Assembly (NCBI GenBank): GCA_963742305.1
Contig: CAVULN010000056.1
Coordinates: 24,624-88,623, forward strand
Origin: Roseiarcus sp963742305
GTDB lineage: Bacteria; Pseudomonadota; Alphaproteobacteria; Rhizobiales; Beijerinckiaceae
Length of the DNA: 64,000 nt
Direction of reading: 5' to 3'
The notes beneath the pieces were generated by a model. It was not told the DNA's origin. It searched no databases and saw only the letters and a program-made list of their open reading frames with translations. Positions 9,542-18,465 of the stretch are shown here, one piece after another; position 1 is the first letter of the stretch; every line of letters begins with the position of its first letter. Made by a program: the position numbers and the translations under genes.

Positions 9542-9605
9542 AGCGGACGGCGCTGTCATTGGCACTGCCCGATCCGGCTGTTAGGGAGAATGCTGTGGAA
9601 GCGCC

Positions 9606-9830
9606 GTGACGAAGCCGCGCGTCGACGATCGACGCGGTCGTTCCGAACGCTGCACGAGTTGCCGTCCCCTGGGTTGCGAAAAGCCGATGCCGTTCATCAA
9701 AAATCGCCTCCAACTACATGGAGGCCCGCTTAAGAATTCATACTACGGATTATGCAGCAATCATCTTAACATGTTGAAGCAGCGCGGGTTCCTGTCTCGG
9801 GAGCTCATTAGCGCTATTTACCAAGAATGA
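9606..9830 (+). CDS. possible small hypothetical protein
   Basis: A 74-codon frame from GTG 9606 with a Cys-containing N-terminus (CTSCRPLGC) and a less GC-rich, more protein-like C-terminus (NSYYGLCSNHLNMLKQRGFL, ISAIYQE). I recognise no family. It lies between the toxin remnant and mutM, where cargo or immunity genes sometimes sit, but nothing supports that role. The lower GC around 9690-9840 suggests acquired DNA. It could equally be the remains of a larger gene. Confidence 0.25.
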   Translation: MTKPRVDDRRGRSERCTSCRPLGCEKPMPFIKNRLQLHGGPLKNSYYGLCSNHLNMLKQRGFLSRELISAIYQE

Positions 9831-9892
9831 GACACTATGAGGTAAGCGGTGTCAAGAGATTTGCGGGGTAGGGTGGCCTTCCGGCGCGGCGA

Positions 9893-10771
9893 TCAGCGCT
9901 GGCACCGCGGACAGTAGAACGTCGAACGCCCGGACTGCGTGATCCTCAAGACAATTCCGCGGCAGCGCTCCCTGACGCAGGGCAATCCCTCGCGATCATA
10001 GACTTTGAAGGCGTGCTGAAAATATCCCATGTCGCCATTCGCCTGCCGGTGATCGCGCAAGGTCGAGCCGCCGGCTTCGATCGCTTCGTCGAGCACATCG
10101 CGAATGGCTTTGGCGACTTTGATCGCGGCCCGGGTGGCGGCGCCGCGGGCGTCCGCGAGAATACCAGCCGGCGTCGACGGCGCCAGACGGGCGCGAAAAA
10201 GAGCCTCGCAGACATAGATGTTGCCGAGGCCAGCGATGCGCCTCTGGTCGAGCAGGGCTGATTTCAGCGGCGCGCGGGAACCGGCGAACAGCTTCGCCAG
10301 GCTGTGAGCGTCAAATTCGGGCGCGAGCGGCTCAGCGCCTAGGCCGCTCAGCCGCGGATGCCGCGCAAGCGCGCCGCTCGAAGCCAGATCCATGAAGCCA
10401 AACCGTCGCGGGTCGTTATAAGTGACGGTCCAGCCGGTATCGAGGACAATAACGACGTGATCGTGCTTGCGATCTTTGGAGCGGCCGCGAAGGAAAGCTC
10501 CGGGAGTCGAAACCGCGCCTTTTTCGATGCGGAACGAACCCGACATTCCCAAATGCGCGATCAGGGTCTCGCCGCTGTCCAGTTCGAAGAGAAGGTACTT
10601 GGCGCGGCGATCCATGCGGACAACGCGCCGCCCGCCGAGGCGCTCGCGAAAGCGGGGCGGGAAGGGAAAGCGGATGTCCTTCCGGCGCAATTCGACCTTG
10701 ACGATCCGGGCGCCGAGCATCGCCGGCATGAGACCGCGCCGGACGATCTCGACCTCGGGCAGTTCAGGCAT
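9893..10771 (-). CDS. mutM: formamidopyrimidine-DNA glycosylase
   Basis: This base-excision-repair enzyme removes 8-oxoguanine and formamidopyrimidines and cleaves the abasic site. The start was set at the second of two close ATG codons, because the catalytic Pro must be residue 2 (PELPEVE), with Glu3 beside it. Other landmarks are the Lys of DRRAKYLLFE, the helix-two-turn-helix region DQRRIAGLGNIYVCEALF, and a C-terminal zinc finger (Cys-x4-Cys in PCVRERC, then YCPRC). The length of 292 residues is normal and there is no frameshift. It marks the return to conserved chromosomal sequence after the mobile region. Confidence 0.96.
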   Translation of the reverse strand: MPELPEVEIVRRGLMPAMLGARIVKVELRRKDIRFPFPPRFRERLGGRRVVRMDRRAKYLLFELDSGETLIAHLGMSGSFRIEKGAVSTPGAFLRGRSKDRKHDHVVIVLDTGWTVTYNDPRRFGFMDLASSGALARHPRLSGLGAEPLAPEFDAHSLAKLFAGSRAPLKSALLDQRRIAGLGNIYVCEALFRARLAPSTPAGILADARGAATRAAIKVAKAIRDVLDEAIEAGGSTLRDHRQANGDMGYFQHAFKVYDREGLPCVRERCRGIVLRITQSGRSTFYCPRCQR

Positions 10772-10967
10772 CGGCAAACTCCCCGCGCGGCGCGGCGATC
10801 AGGCCGTATCGCCGCGCCGCATGGGCGATCGAAACGAGATGATTGCTGTTTAGCAGAAAGCCCTGCCGGCTCCTTTGCAATTCGTCAAGACCCTCTTTGC
10901 GCAAATCGGGCAAGGATCGCGCTTCGCCATTGGCTTGGCTTGCCGCGGTCTCCAGGTGTTCCCGCCC

Positions 10968-11683
10968 CTAACGACGCGCCTTGGGCGAACTATTCGCCTT
11001 GCGCGCCCTGGGTCTTGCCCGCGCTGGGGTGTCCTGAAGGCCGTAGGTCGCGAACCCCTGCGTGGTTTCCGCGATCTGCTCATCGGTCAGGATGAACGGG
11101 GCGCCGAGAGCGAGCGAGAGGTAGTATTGCCGCGCGATCGTCTCGAGCTCGACCGCGAGCCACATGGCCTTGTCGAGAGTTCGAGCCGAGCGCGATCATG
11201 CCGTGGTTGGCGAGCAGGCAGCCGTTGCGCCCTTCGAGCGCCTTGAGCGCGAGCTCCGACAGCTCTTTCGTGCCGTAGCGAGCATAGCCCGAGCAGCGAA
11301 TGGTCGTGCCGCCGAACGCCGCGATCATGTAATGGCACGCCGGAATCTCCTTGCGCGCGATACCGAGCACCGTCGCATAAGTCGAATGGGTGTGGACGAT
11401 CGCGCCGACGTCGGGGCGCGCCTTGGTGATGTCGAAGTGAAAGCGCCACTCCGTCGATGGCTTCAGCGGTCCGCTCCAGGCGCCGTATTCTCCTTCGAGC
11501 GGCATGGCGGCGATCGACTTCGGGCGTCATGTCGTCATAGGGCGTCGCGGACGGGGTGATGAGCAGGACGTCCTTGTAGCGGGCGGAAATGTTGCCCGAG
11601 GTGCCCTGATTGAGCCCATTGGCGTTCATCCACCGCGCCTTGGCCACGATATTCGCGCGCAGCGCCCTTTCATCCCTGGTCAT
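10968..11683 (-). CDS. class II aldolase (FucA/AraD type), two frameshifts
   Basis: This is a zinc aldolase or epimerase of the L-fuculose-phosphate aldolase family, about 238 residues once corrected. The phosphate-binding motif NQGTSGNIS, the zinc-ligand motif VHTHSTYA and the block ANHGMIALGSN are all present. Two single extra bases break the frame, near 11515 (between MTPE and SIAAMPLEGEYG) and near 11178 (between GSN and LDKAMWLAVE). The gene is divergent from the SorC-type regulator with 117 bp between them, so it is probably co-regulated with the operon at 11.8-25.8 kb. A second class II aldolase lies in that operon. The exact sugar phosphate cannot be told from sequence. Confidence 0.85.
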
Positions 11684-11800
11684 TGTCTCCGCCCTTCTGC
11701 AAGGCCCGAGCCGGGCTCGTCTGAACAGGAGCCCGCCCCACTGCGGGCGCCTCTTGACACCGCGATAGCAGCATGAAAAAAATATCACGCCAAGAAAAAA
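11684..11800. promoter_or_regulatory. divergent control region, aldolase / SorC regulator
   Basis: These 117 bp separate two divergent start codons and must hold the promoters in both directions. The right half is AT-rich (ATGAAAAAAATATCACGCC, CAAGAAAAAAATG). TCTTGACACCGCGATAGCAG gives a possible -35 (TTGACA-like) for the rightward genes. I see no long palindrome. A SorC-type regulator controlling its own operon would be expected to bind here. Confidence 0.35.
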
Positions 11801-12776
11801 ATGACAGGGAGCGAAATGCGCGTCGCCGTATCGGCTCTGTCCGATGATCCCGATGGGGAATTGTGCGCGCGGGCCGCGTGGCTTTATCACGGCGCGGGCC
11901 TGACCCAGGGGGAAGTGGCGAAGCGGCTCAGCGTCCCAAGCGTCAAGGCGCATCGCCTGATCGCCCGTGCGAACCGTCTCGGCTTCGTTCACATCTCCAT
12001 CGACGCGCCGGTGGCCGCATGCGTCGAGCTTGAAGAGGCGCTGCGGCGAAAGTTCTCCCTCAAGCAATGCCTCGTCGCGCCCGACCTCGACGACGCCCCT
12101 CTGCCGCTCAAGACCCTGGGGCTGTCCGGCGGCCGGTTTCTGCGGCTGGCGATCGAAGGGGGCGAGCACGCAATCATCGGAGTGGGGCACGGCCGCACGC
12201 TCGCGGCCTGCGTCAATCACCTGCCGCGCATGGACGTTCCGGCTCTCAAGCTGGTTTCCCTTCTCGGCGGCATGACCCGCCGCTATGTCACGACGCCCTT
12301 CGACGTGATCCATCGCCTGGCCGAGAAGACCAACGCGGCGGCTTATGTGCTGCCGCTGCCCTTCCTGGCCAACACCCCGGAGGACCGGAAAGTCCTCGTC
12401 GAGCAGCGGGGCGTGCGCCGACGTGTTCCGGCTTGGGGTGGAATCGACGCTGCGCCTGGTCGGGATCGGCTCGATCGACGACAGCGCCTCGATTCTGTCG
12501 ACCGGCCTGGTCGAGAAGCACGAATTCGCGGAGGCGCGCGCGCTTGGCGCGGTCGGAGAATTGCTCGGCCATTTTTTTTCGCGCCGCGGCGAGATGATCG
12601 AGAGCGGTCTGTCCGCGCGGGCGCTCTCGATGTCGGCCGCCGACATTCGGGGCCGCCCGACGATCGCGGTCGCCGGCGGGCGAGCGAAAGTCGACGCGAT
12701 CAAGGGCGTGCTGGCGAGCGGCCTCATGCATGGCCTGATCACCGACGAGAACACCGCGAGAGCGCTCGCGGACTAA
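11801..12776 (+). CDS. SorC/DeoR-family sugar-responsive regulator (one frameshift)
   Basis: The N-terminal helix-turn-helix (GLTQGEVAKRLSVPSVKAHRL, residues about 30-50) is followed by the SorC/LsrR effector domain, which binds phosphorylated sugars (IGVGHGRTLAACV, LLGGMT, later LRLVGIGSIDD and GRPTIAVAGGRAK). One extra base near 12412 moves the reading frame between KVLVEQRG and ADVFRLGVE; the rest is intact, giving about 325 residues. It heads the operon and probably controls it. EryD of erythritol operons belongs to the same family, which fits a polyol role for the neighbours. Confidence 0.85.
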
Positions 12777-12817
12777 GGGCGCAAGCCCGATGAGGAAGAA
12801 AGGAAAGGGAGCGAGCA

Positions 12818-14260
12818 ATGCACGACAAGGCGAAAGATTTCTTTGACGCGTTCAAGGCCGGCCGCATGAGCCGGCGCGAACTGATGAGCGGCGCGGCGAA
12901 GCTCGGAATTGGCGCGGCGACCGCCAATTTCCTCCTCAACGGCGCCGCGACCCAGGCGATGGCCGCCGACTTCGACTGGAAGAAGTTCCAGGGCACGAAG
13001 CTCCACCTTCTCCTCAACAAGCATCCCTACGCGGACGCGATGATCGCCGACCTCGACAACTTCAAGACCCTGACCGGCATGGATGTCACCTACGACATCT
13101 TCCCGGAGGACGTCTATTTCGACAAGGTGACGGCGGCGCTGTCGTCGAAGTCGAGCCAGTACGACGCCTTCATGACCGGCGCCTACATGACCTGGACCTA
13201 TGGGCCGGCCGGCTGGATCGAGGATCTCAACGAGTGGATCAAGGACCCGGCCAAGACCAATCCGAACTACGACTGGGAGGACGTGCTGCCCGGCCTGCGC
13301 GCCTCGACCGCCTGGAACGGCGTGCCCGGCGGCGCGCTCGGCTCGGCCGACGCCAAGCAATGGTGCATTCCCTGGGGCTTCGAGCTGAACTCGATCACCT
13401 ACAACCGGAAGATGTACGACAAGGTCGGCGTCAAGCCCGCCAACAACCTCCCCGAGCTTCTCGAGACCGCGGCCAAGCTCACCAAGGATGCGGGCGGACC
13501 GTACGGCATCGGCGTGCGCGGCTCGCGCTCCTGGGCGACGATCCATCCGGGCTTCCTGTCCGGCTACGCCAACTACGGCCAGAAGGACTTCAACGTCACC
13601 GGACGGCAAGCTGAAGGCGGCGATGAACACGCCGGAGTCGAAGGACTACCACAAGATGTGGGTCAAGATGATCCAGGATTCGGGGCCGAAGAACTGGTCG
13701 ACCTACACCTGGTATCAGGTCGGCACCGACCTCGGCGCCGGCGCCTCCGCCACCATCTTCGACGCCGATATTCTCGGCTATTTCATGAATGGCGGCGACA
13801 ACAAGGAAAAGGGCAATCTCGGCTTCCACGCCTTCGCCGCCAACCCGGAGGCCAAGGCGCCGACGCCGAATGTCTGGATCTGGTCGCTTGGCCATGAATA
13901 CGGCCGGCAAGCAGAAGGACGCCGACCTGGAATTTCATGCAATGGGCGTCGTCGACCGAGCATGACATGTTCGGCGCGCGGAAGATGGACTTCGTCAACC
14001 CGGTCCGCGCGTCGGTGTGGAAGGACGACGATTTCCGCAACCGCATCGACAAGTCCTACCGCGGCTATCTCGAGCAGTACGACGCTTCGGCGCCGGGCGC
14101 GAAGATCTACTTCACCGCGCAGCCGCTGTTCTTCGACGTCACCACCCAATGGGCGGAGACGCTGCAGAAGATGGTGGCCAAGGAAGTGCCGGTCGACGAA
14201 GGCCTCGACCAACTGGCCGCGTCGATCGACAAGCAGCTGAAGGACGCCGGCCTCGGCTGA
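12818..14260 (+). CDS. ABC transporter sugar/polyol-binding protein (three frameshifts)
   Basis: A family 1 periplasmic solute-binding protein of about 480 residues. It has a twin-arginine-type leader (MSRRELMSGAAKLGIGAAT) ending in an Ala-rich export region (ATQAMAADFDW). The body is typical: LDNFKTLTGMDVTYDIFPED, TWTYGPAGWIEDLNEW, WCIPWGFELNSITYNRKMYD, VRASVWKDDDF. Frame breaks of one extra base lie near 13604, 13900 and 13923, and the protein reads well through each. A ribosome site (AAAGGGAGCG) precedes ATG 12818. It is the first structural gene after the regulator and delivers substrate to the two permeases downstream. Confidence 0.85.
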
Positions 14261-14275
14261 GCGGCGGCCCCGACT

Positions 14276-14308
14276 GTCCGGCGCGCAAGGGGCCCTTGCG
14301 CGCCGGAC
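14276..14308 (+). terminator. 15-bp perfect hairpin after the binding-protein gene
   Basis: GTCCGGCGCGCAAGG (14276-14290) and its exact complement at 14294-14308 flank a 3-base loop. There is no T run, so full termination is unlikely. Hairpins directly after binding-protein genes commonly protect the upstream mRNA and lower expression of the permease genes; this is inferred from position. Confidence 0.6.
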
Positions 14309-14385
14309 GGATCGCTTGTCCGGCGCCATCATGAGCCGCCTTTCGCCCGGGACCGCCCGAGGGATCGCAACTTGAGATTCGCCTC

Positions 14386-15309
14386 GTGACCGAGACCTTA
14401 GCCGGCCGCGCCGGCGCTCCCGCACGGCGCCGGCGGACGAACCTTCTGCCCTATCTGCTCAGCCTGCCGGCGCTCCTCGTCTGCATCGGCATCCTCATTC
14501 CGTTCGTCACCGCGGTCTATTATTCGCTGCTGCGCTACCGGCTGAACCTGCCGATGATGCGCGGCTTCATCTGGTTCGACAACTACATCGACTTTTTCAC
14601 CGACACCGAATTCTGGAACACCGTGCAGGTGTCGCTCGAATATACGGTGCTGACGGTCGGGATCGAGCTCGTGCTCGGGCTCGTCATCGCCCTGCTCCTG
14701 CAGAAGCGGACCCGCATCAACAACATCGTCTCGATCCTTCTGCTTCTGCCGCTGATGACCGCGCCGGCGATCGCCGCCCTGATGTGGAAGCTGATGACCA
14801 ATCCGAACTTCGGCGTCCTCTCCTATTTCGTCCAGCTTCTCGGCTTCGCCAATTTCAAATGGGCGTCGGATCCCTCGACCGCGCTGTTCACCGTCGTCCT
14901 CGTCGACGTCTGGGTCTACACGCCGTTCATCATGATCCTGCTGCTGGCGGGCCTGCGCTCGCTGCCGCAGCAGCCGTTCGAGGCGGCGGCGCTCGACGGC
15001 GTTCCGCGCCGCTTCGTGTTCTTCCGCATCACGCTGCCGATGCTGACGCCCTACATCATCACCGCGGCGCTGTTCCGGCTGCTCGACTCGATCCAGCAGT
15101 TCGACATCATCTATCCGATGACGCAAGGGGGGCCCGGCAACACGCTGCTGGTTTTCCAGGTCAGGGCCTATCTCGATTTCTACCAGTACACCAACGTCGG
15201 CAGGTCGGCGGCGCTGCTGATCATCCTGTGGGCGATCACCTTCGCGCTGTCGAACGTCTTCATCAAGCAGTGGCTGAAGCTGCGCGAGCGCGCTCGCGGG
15301 CTGGCGTAA
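14386..15309 (+). CDS. ABC transporter permease 1 (MalF/UgpA type)
   Basis: An inner-membrane permease of 307 residues starting at GTG 14386, with six predicted membrane helices (first at LLPYLLSLPALLVCIGILIP). The cytoplasmic EAA loop that contacts the ATPase is clear (EAAALDGVPRRFVFFRITLP). It is intact, unlike its neighbours. Permease 2 follows after 13 bp. It is homologous to the permeases of carbohydrate uptake family 1 systems for sugars, glycerol or polyols. Confidence 0.9.
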   Translation: MTETLAGRAGAPARRRRTNLLPYLLSLPALLVCIGILIPFVTAVYYSLLRYRLNLPMMRGFIWFDNYIDFFTDTEFWNTVQVSLEYTVLTVGIELVLGLVIALLLQKRTRINNIVSILLLLPLMTAPAIAALMWKLMTNPNFGVLSYFVQLLGFANFKWASDPSTALFTVVLVDVWVYTPFIMILLLAGLRSLPQQPFEAAALDGVPRRFVFFRITLPMLTPYIITAALFRLLDSIQQFDIIYPMTQGGPGNTLLVFQVRAYLDFYQYTNVGRSAALLIILWAITFALSNVFIKQWLKLRERARGLA

Positions 15310-15322
15310 GCGAGGCGGACCC

Positions 15323-16181
15323 ATGGAGCACACGTCGGTCGCCGAACGGATCGTGCGGGGCGTCCTGATCGCGCTCGTGGTCATCTTCTTCCTGTTTCCG
15401 ATCTTCTGGATCTTCCTCATGTCGTTCCAGACCAACGAGGAGATTCTGCGCATCCCGCCGAGCCTCTTCTTCACCCCGACGCTCGCCAATTACTCGGCGC
15501 TGATCACCGGCAAGCTCACCTCGGTGTCAGGGACGCTCGACATCGCGTTCATGAGAAATCTGTGGAACAGCGTCCTGCTTTCGACTGCGTCGGTGGCGGT
15601 CGCGCTCGTTCTCGGCGTGCCCGCGGCCTACGCCTTCGCGCGCTATCAAGTTCCGCCTCGGCGAGGACATCGCCTTCACGCTGCTGTCGTTCCGCTTCGC
15701 GCCGCCGCTGCTCGTGCTGCTGCCGTTGACGCTCTATTTTCAGCAGCTCGGCCTCACCGACACCTATGTCGGCCTGATCTGGGTCTACCAGCTCATCGCG
15801 CTGCCGCTGATCCTCTGGATCGTGCGCGGCTATTTCGAGGACATCTCGCCCGACATCGAATACGCCTATCGCGTCGCCGGCCATTCGTGGTGGCGCACCT
15901 TCACCCGCATCGCCATTCCGCTCGCCGGCCCCGGCATCGCGGCGGCCGGGCTGCTCGCCTTCATCTTCTGCTGGAACAATTTCGTCTTCGCGCTGATTCT
16001 CGCCTCCGCCGACAAGCAGCCGGTCACGGTCGGCGCGCTCGCCTTCGTCACCGCGTCCGGCATCCAGTACGGGCAGATCGCCGCGGCGATCGTGCTGTCG
16101 GTCACGCCGACGCTGGCGCTCGCGCTCTATGCCCAGCGCTATCTGGTCGAGGGCCTGTCGCTCGGCGCGGTGAAGGGATAG
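15323..16181 (+). CDS. ABC transporter permease 2 (MalG/UgpE type, one frameshift)
   Basis: The partner permease, about 286 residues after correction of one extra base near 15648 (AYAFARY then KFRLGEDIAFTLLSFRFAP). It has membrane helices from VLIALVVIFFLFPIFWIF onward and an EAA-type loop (SPDIEYAYRVAGHSWWRTF, then RIAIPLAGPG). The stop TAG at 16179-16181 is 5 bp from the next start, showing tight operon packing. Confidence 0.88.
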
Positions 16182-16186
16182 AGCGC

Positions 16187-17283
16187 ATGAGCAAGCTCGA
16201 GCTTCAGGAAGTCAGCAAGGCGTTCAAGACCGGCAAGGTGCTCGACCGGATTTCGCTTGCAGCTCGAGGAGGGCGAGATCGTCGCCGTCTTCGGGCCGTC
16301 GGGATCGGGCAAGACCCTGCTGCTGCGGCTCGTCGCCGGCGTCGAGCAGCCCGACGAGGGGCGCATCCTGCTCGGCGGCCGCGACGTCACCGACGACGCC
16401 GCCGGAGACGCGCGGCGTCGGCATGGCGTTCCAGAATTTCGCGCTGTTTCCGCACATGTCGGCGTTCGACAACGTGGCGAGCGCGCTCACCGCCCGCAAC
16501 GCGCCGCAAGGACGTCATTCGCGCCAAGGTGGAGAAGGTCGCCGCGCTCCTCAAGATCGGCCACGTGCTCGGCCATGCGCCGCGCGAACTGTCCAACGGC
16601 CAGAAGCAGCGCACCGCACTGGCGCGCGCGCTGGTCGCCGAGCCGCAGATCCTGCTGCTCGACGATCCGCTGCGCAACGTCGACGCCAAGCTGCGCTACG
16701 AGATGCGCCTCGAACTGCCTTCCCTGCTCAAGGCCTCCGGCTCGACGGTTCTCTACGTCACCCAGGACTACAAGGAGGCGATGGCGCTCGGCGACCGGAT
16801 CGCCGTGCTGTCGACCGGGAATTCACCCAGATCGCCCGGCCCGCGGAGATCTATGGAAAGCCGGCGACGATCAGCGTCGCGCGCCTGTTCGGCGATCCGA
16901 CGATCAACCTCATTCCGGTCGCGCCGCTCGCCTCGCCGGCGGGAACGAAGATCGGGGTCGGCGGCGCCTCGTTGTCGCTTCCCGCCGAATACGCGCATCT
17001 CGCGGGAAAGGCTTGCGTACTCGGGTTGCGGGCGGAGCACGTCGCCGTTGAAGACAAGCCCTCGCCGGAAAGCTTCCCGGTCGAGGTCGTCGCGGTGACG
17101 CCGCTCAATGAAAAGACCCTGCTTCTTCTGCGCACCGGCGACGGGCGCGAGATTCTGGCCTCCGAGGCCGGGACCAGCGAGGCTTCGCGCCGGCACGGCC
17201 CCGCCTTCGCCCGCTTCGATCCCGGGACCGCCCTTCTCTTCGAGAGCGACAGCGGCCGCCGCATCGCTCCGCAGGCGGCGTGA
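16187..17283 (+). CDS. ABC transporter ATPase 1 (GlpS-like, four frameshifts)
   Basis: A MalK-type nucleotide-binding subunit with a C-terminal regulatory domain. Walker A is GPSGSGKT, the signature motif is weak (LSNGQKQRTALARAL), and Walker B is followed by Asp instead of the catalytic Glu (LLLDDPLRNVDA). That substitution suggests a site that is slow or inactive by itself. Frame breaks lie near 16254, 16404 and 16508 (one extra base each) and near 16818 (one base missing, in STG/EFTQIARPAEIYG). It is paired with a second, different ATPase immediately downstream, as in the two-ATPase glycerol importers (GlpS/GlpT) of rhizobia. Confidence 0.82.
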
Positions 17284-17290
17284 GGGGCCC

Positions 17291-18419
17291 ATGTCCGACG
17301 CCGCCCTGTCGATCAAGAGCGTCGACAAGATCTATCCGGGCCGCGGGAAAGGCCCGGTCCATGCGGTGAAGGCGCTCGACATGGACGTGGCTCGGGGCGA
17401 GATCGTCGCGCTGCTCGGGTCGTCGGGCTGCGGCAAGACCTCGACCTTGCGCATGATCGCGGGCTTCGAGGACGTGACGCGGGGCGACATCGTCGTCGAG
17501 GGCCGGCGGGTCAACCAGATGCCGCCCGCGCGCCGCAAGCGTCGCCATGGCTTTCGAAGGCTATTCGCTCTATCCGCCGCTGACCGTGCGCGACAACATC
17601 GCCTTCGCGCTGAAGAGCGCCCGCATGGGCGTCGAGGGAGGTCGAGAAGTCGGTTCAGGAGATCGCGCGGCTCCTGGAGATCGAGCCGATCCTCGACCGC
17701 TATCCCTCGTCGATCTCGGGCGGCCAGCAGCAGCGCGCGAGCCTCGCCCGCGCGCTCGTGCGCCAGGCGGATCTCTATCTGCTCGACGAGCCGATGGGAC
17801 AGCTCGAGCCGCAGCTTCGCGCGGTTCTGCGCGGCCGGCTGAAGAGCCTCCTGGTCGAGCGCCGGATGACCTCGATCTTCGTCACCCACGACCAGACCGA
17901 GGCCAATGCGCTCGCCGACCGCATCGCGGTCATGGAAGGAGGCGTGCTGCAGCAGTTCGCCGGCCAGAAGGACTTGCGCGAAAGGCCCGCCAATCTGTTC
18001 GTCGCCACATTCGTCGGCGAGCCGCCGATGAACATCTTCGACGCGAGGGTCGTGAACGGCGAGCGGGTCCGGTTCGCCATCGACGGCGGGCCGACGCTCG
18101 ACTTTTCCGGCGCCGAGATTCCGCCCGAGGTTCGCGCGCGCGATCGGCGGGCCGCGAGAAGGTCGTGATCGGCGTCCGTCCCCACGCCGTCCGGCTGGGC
18201 GCCGGAGCGGGAGAAGCCCGGATCGTCTCCAATCAGTGGCTCGGCGACCAGAGCCATCTGGCGATGGAAGTGGCGGGGAAGCTGATGGTCGCCGTCTCCC
18301 ACGCGCCGATCCCGGCCAAGGCTGGCGAACATGTGCGGTTCGGCGTCATGCCCGCGGACCTGCACGTGTTCGACGCGAGCACGTCGGCGGCTCTGTCGCA
18401 CGGGCTCGAAGCCGCATGA
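17291..18419 (+). CDS. ABC transporter ATPase 2 (GlpT-like, three frameshifts)
   Basis: The second MalK-type ATPase. Walker A is GSSGCGKTST, the canonical signature is SISGGQQQRASLARAL, Walker B has Glu (LYLLDEPMGQLEP) and the switch His is in FVTHDQTEA. A TOBE-type C-terminal region follows (VVIGVRPHAVRL). Frame breaks are near 17538 and 17636 (+1 each) and in a CG repeat near 18140 (two extra bases or one missing). The D-loop reads QLEP rather than the usual NLDA. With ATPase 1 it probably forms a heterodimer in which only one composite site has all catalytic residues. Confidence 0.82.
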
Positions 18420-18465
18420 GCTTGACCCTTTCGCCCGCGCGGCCCGATCGCGAAGCCTCCAGCCC

